Shown here: positions 7,207-7,804 of the stretch, piece by piece
Position numbering within the stretch: position 1 is the stretch's first letter
Layout: each line of letters opens with the position of its first letter
Assembly: GCA_017528675.1 (NCBI GenBank)
Contig: JAFXOO010000282.1
Coordinates: 1 to 7,804 of the forward strand
From: Oscillospiraceae bacterium
Lineage (GTDB): Bacteria; Bacillota; Clostridia; Oscillospirales; Ruminococcaceae
Direction of reading: 5' to 3'
DNA: 7,804 nucleotides
The notes under the pieces: model-generated
What the model saw: only the letters and a program-made list of their open reading frames with translations
What the model was told of the DNA's origin: nothing
The model's database searches: none
Position numbers and translations under genes: made by a program

Positions 7207-7269
7207 CACGGTTGGGTGTACTCCACAGAGCGCCAGTACCAGAAAACTGACTTTATCGAATCATTGTGA
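7207..7269 (+). pseudogene. Possible short 3' gene tail ending QYQKTDFIESL
   Basis: The frame ending at TGA 7267-7269 reads HGWVYSTERQYQKTDFIESL and runs straight into the terminator, as the end of a gene would. It opens after a TAG at 7204-7206, so it has no start. The codons for ERQYQK match those for EPQYQK at about 3739-3756, including a synonymous CAG/CAA change. No family is recognised. The rest of 7068-7206 holds only a GC-rich possible hairpin (TCCCC...GGGGA near 7161-7177) and no supported gene. Confidence 0.25.
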
Positions 7270-7296
7270 GCCGGGCTCGATGCCCGGCTCTTTATT
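7268..7296 (+). terminator. Rho-independent terminator downstream of the protease gene
   Basis: A perfect 9-bp stem GAGCCGGGC (7268-7276) with GCCCGGCTC (7282-7290), loop TCGAT, then TTTATT. It is the first strong terminator on the plus strand after the protease stop, 200 bp downstream. The minus-strand side has no T-run. Confidence 0.85.
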
Positions 7297-7399
7297 CCTG
7301 TATCAACCATGCGGCCAGCTCCGGTTTCTGGCAGTACTCGTCAAGCCCATGCACGATGGTTTCGACGTTGCTGTAACGACTGCCGTTGCTGATGGCATG
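7292..7399 (-). pseudogene. C-terminal remnant of an unrecognised protein
   Basis: On the minus strand a frame reads HAISNGSRYSNVETIVHGLD and then EYCQKPELAAWLIQE, stopping at TAA 7292-7294. The composition (charged, amphipathic helix at the end) looks like a genuine protein C-terminus. The frame stays open upstream only for about 20 more codons, through the terminator hairpin at 7408-7452, and has no start codon with a ribosome binding site. I do not recognise the family. It is probably the left-over end of a deleted gene. Confidence 0.4.
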
Positions 7400-7407
7400 A
7401 AGACGAC

Positions 7408-7452
7408 AAAAAAGAAAGGCTGCGTAACCGGCTTGGCAATGGTTACGCAGCC
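7408..7452 (-). terminator. Strong leftward rho-independent terminator
   Basis: A perfect 12-bp stem, GGCTGCGTAACC (7418-7429) with GGTTACGCAGCC (7441-7452), 11-base loop. On the minus strand it is followed by TTTCTTTTTT (7417-7408), a strong U-tract. On the plus strand it is followed only by TTATCTTC. It is well placed to stop transcripts coming from the CRISPR array or any lost gene to the right. Confidence 0.8.
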
Positions 7453-7494
7453 TTATCTTCAATTCTTAAAAGCTTCTACGCACGCAATTACGCA
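7421..7494. repeat. Cluster of TGCGTA/TACGCA hexamers
   Basis: TGCGTA occurs at 7421-7426, and its complement TACGCA at 7444-7449, 7477-7482 and 7489-7494. Two of them form the terminator stem. The other two are 12 bp apart in direct orientation. Short clustered repeats like these can be arm-type binding sites of tyrosine integrases next to an attachment site, but no integrase gene is present in the window, so this is only a possibility. Confidence 0.3.
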
Positions 7495-7521
7495 CTTTTG
7501 TCAGTGGTTTCCAATAACTGG

Positions 7522-7577
7522 AATCACTTGGCCTGGCTAATTGCAGCCTGTGTTGCAGTTAACAAAACCAAGTGATT
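7522..7577 (-). repeat. 56-nt near-perfect hairpin, stronger as minus-strand RNA
   Basis: Two 26-base arms (7522-7547 and 7552-7577) with a four-base loop. The outer ten pairs, AATCACTTGG with CCAAGTGATT, are perfect. Read as minus-strand RNA the stem has 20 Watson-Crick pairs, three G-U wobbles and three mismatches; read as plus-strand RNA the wobbles become C-A mismatches. One arm is the conserved end of the 142/143-bp repeat. No T-run follows, so it is not a normal terminator. It may be an element end, a processing site or a small RNA. Confidence 0.6.
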
Positions 7578-7689
7578 GGGCAGCCTTGAAAATGACTGTA
7601 TTCCGATGTTTTTTGATTTTCCGGATCGGAATTCTCTGTAGAGCCATAAATACTTACTTTCATCCGGGGCATTCATCTGATGAAAGTAT
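7547..7689 (-). repeat. Copy 2 of the dispersed repeat, inverted, next to the CRISPR array
   Basis: The reverse complement matches 180-321 end to end, best in the last 72 bases. Its left (3') end forms one arm of the hairpin at 7522-7577. The frame is open across it in the minus direction (IYFHQMNAPDESKYLWLY ... NHLVLLTATQAAIS), from a possible TTG near 7715 to a TGA in the hairpin. It has no ribosome binding site and the other copy is broken in the same frame, so I treat it as a decayed repeat, not a gene. Confidence 0.6.
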
Positions 7690-7715
7690 ATGGTTCTACT
7701 ACAGGAGTACCGCAA

Positions 7716-7804
7716 AGATCACCCCCCGCACATGCGGGGAAAAGCACCCTGATATCACTGTGGATGTGGTAACGTCAGGATCACCCCCGCACATGCGGGG
7801 AAAA
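7716..7804 (-). CRISPR. Trailing end of a CRISPR array, type I-E style repeat
   Basis: Two repeats of about 28 nt, around 7716-7744 and 7778-7804 (the last base or bases fall outside the window), share GATCACC...CCCGCACATGCGGGGAAAA with a GC-rich palindromic core. The spacer is about 33 nt (7745-7777), giving the 61-bp period usual for type I-E. On the minus strand the repeat ends in GGTGATCC, like the 8-nt handle of known I-E repeats, so the array is probably transcribed leftward. The repeat at 7716 has one extra C and a G-to-A change, typical of the degenerate leader-distal repeat. The array therefore continues to the right, where leader and cas genes are expected. No cas gene is in the window. 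Confidence 0.85.

Noticed and set aside
7064..7540. 158-codon plus-strand open frame overlapping the protease stop
   Set aside because: It runs through two strong terminator hairpins, has no ribosome binding site, and its composition is random-looking. Chance open frame.
7522..7577. Integron attC site
   Set aside because: The hairpin size is similar, but the required core motifs (RYYYAAC and GTTRRRY) are not correctly placed and no integron integrase or cassette is present.
7524..7715. 63-codon minus-strand open frame across repeat copy 2
   Set aside because: It starts only at TTG inside the CRISPR repeat edge, lacks a ribosome binding site, and the homologous frame in copy 1 has a stop and a frameshift. 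Better described as a repeat.

Overview
The window looks like chromosomal DNA from a gut or rumen Firmicute of the Ruminococcus type (Ruminococcus/Oscillospiraceae). The reasons are a dockerin-type calcium loop (DINADGCVDVFD) in a secreted protein, a second dockerin half-repeat (DVNGDGVINASD) as a gene remnant, BspA-like LRR modules ending in the 'YGRSGSTAEKYA' style common in ruminococcal surface proteins, strong AGGAG-type ribosome binding sites and sigma-A promoters with extended -10 elements. Genus is inferred; species cannot be told from this sequence.

Layout. 1-500 is a decayed edge: a hairpin, a 142-bp copy of a repeat, the last half-repeat of a dockerin gene with no start, and its terminator. 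546-3471 is a minus-strand block, read from right to left: the truncated 5' part of an ABC-transporter ATPase gene, a complete gene for an AAA-type ATPase fused to a PD-(D/E)XK nuclease domain, a clear terminator, and a DnaD-domain gene broken by one frameshift near its 3' end. 3495-3667 is a divergent control region. The leftward (ABC) promoter carries direct repeats exactly 21 bp apart. The rightward promoter has perfect -35 and -10 hexamers at 17-bp spacing. 3834-7067 (+) is the main gene, a secreted subtilisin-like protease of about 1077 residues with signal peptide, dockerin half-module, I9-type propeptide, S8 catalytic domain, BIG2-like Ig domain and two LRR_5 blocks. 7068-7300 is its 3' flank with a strong terminator.

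7292-7715 is a second decayed edge, mostly with minus-strand signals: an unrecognised 35-residue C-terminal remnant, a strong leftward terminator, four TGCGTA hexamers, a 56-nt near-perfect hairpin, and a second copy of the 142/143-bp repeat, inverted relative to the first. From 7716 to the window end come the last two repeats and one spacer of a CRISPR array with a type I-E style repeat. The repeat's strand features suggest transcription toward the left, so the leader and cas genes, if present, should lie to the right of this window.

Taken together, the window is one healthy protease gene and one healthy ATPase-nuclease gene among broken genes and repeat copies, next to the trailing end of a CRISPR array. 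The genes do not form an obvious common pathway. The most unusual points are the protease's domain order (the dockerin precedes the removable propeptide), the inverted repeat pair with its strand-specific hairpin beside the CRISPR array, and the 21-bp phased operator-like repeats in front of a now useless ABC gene.
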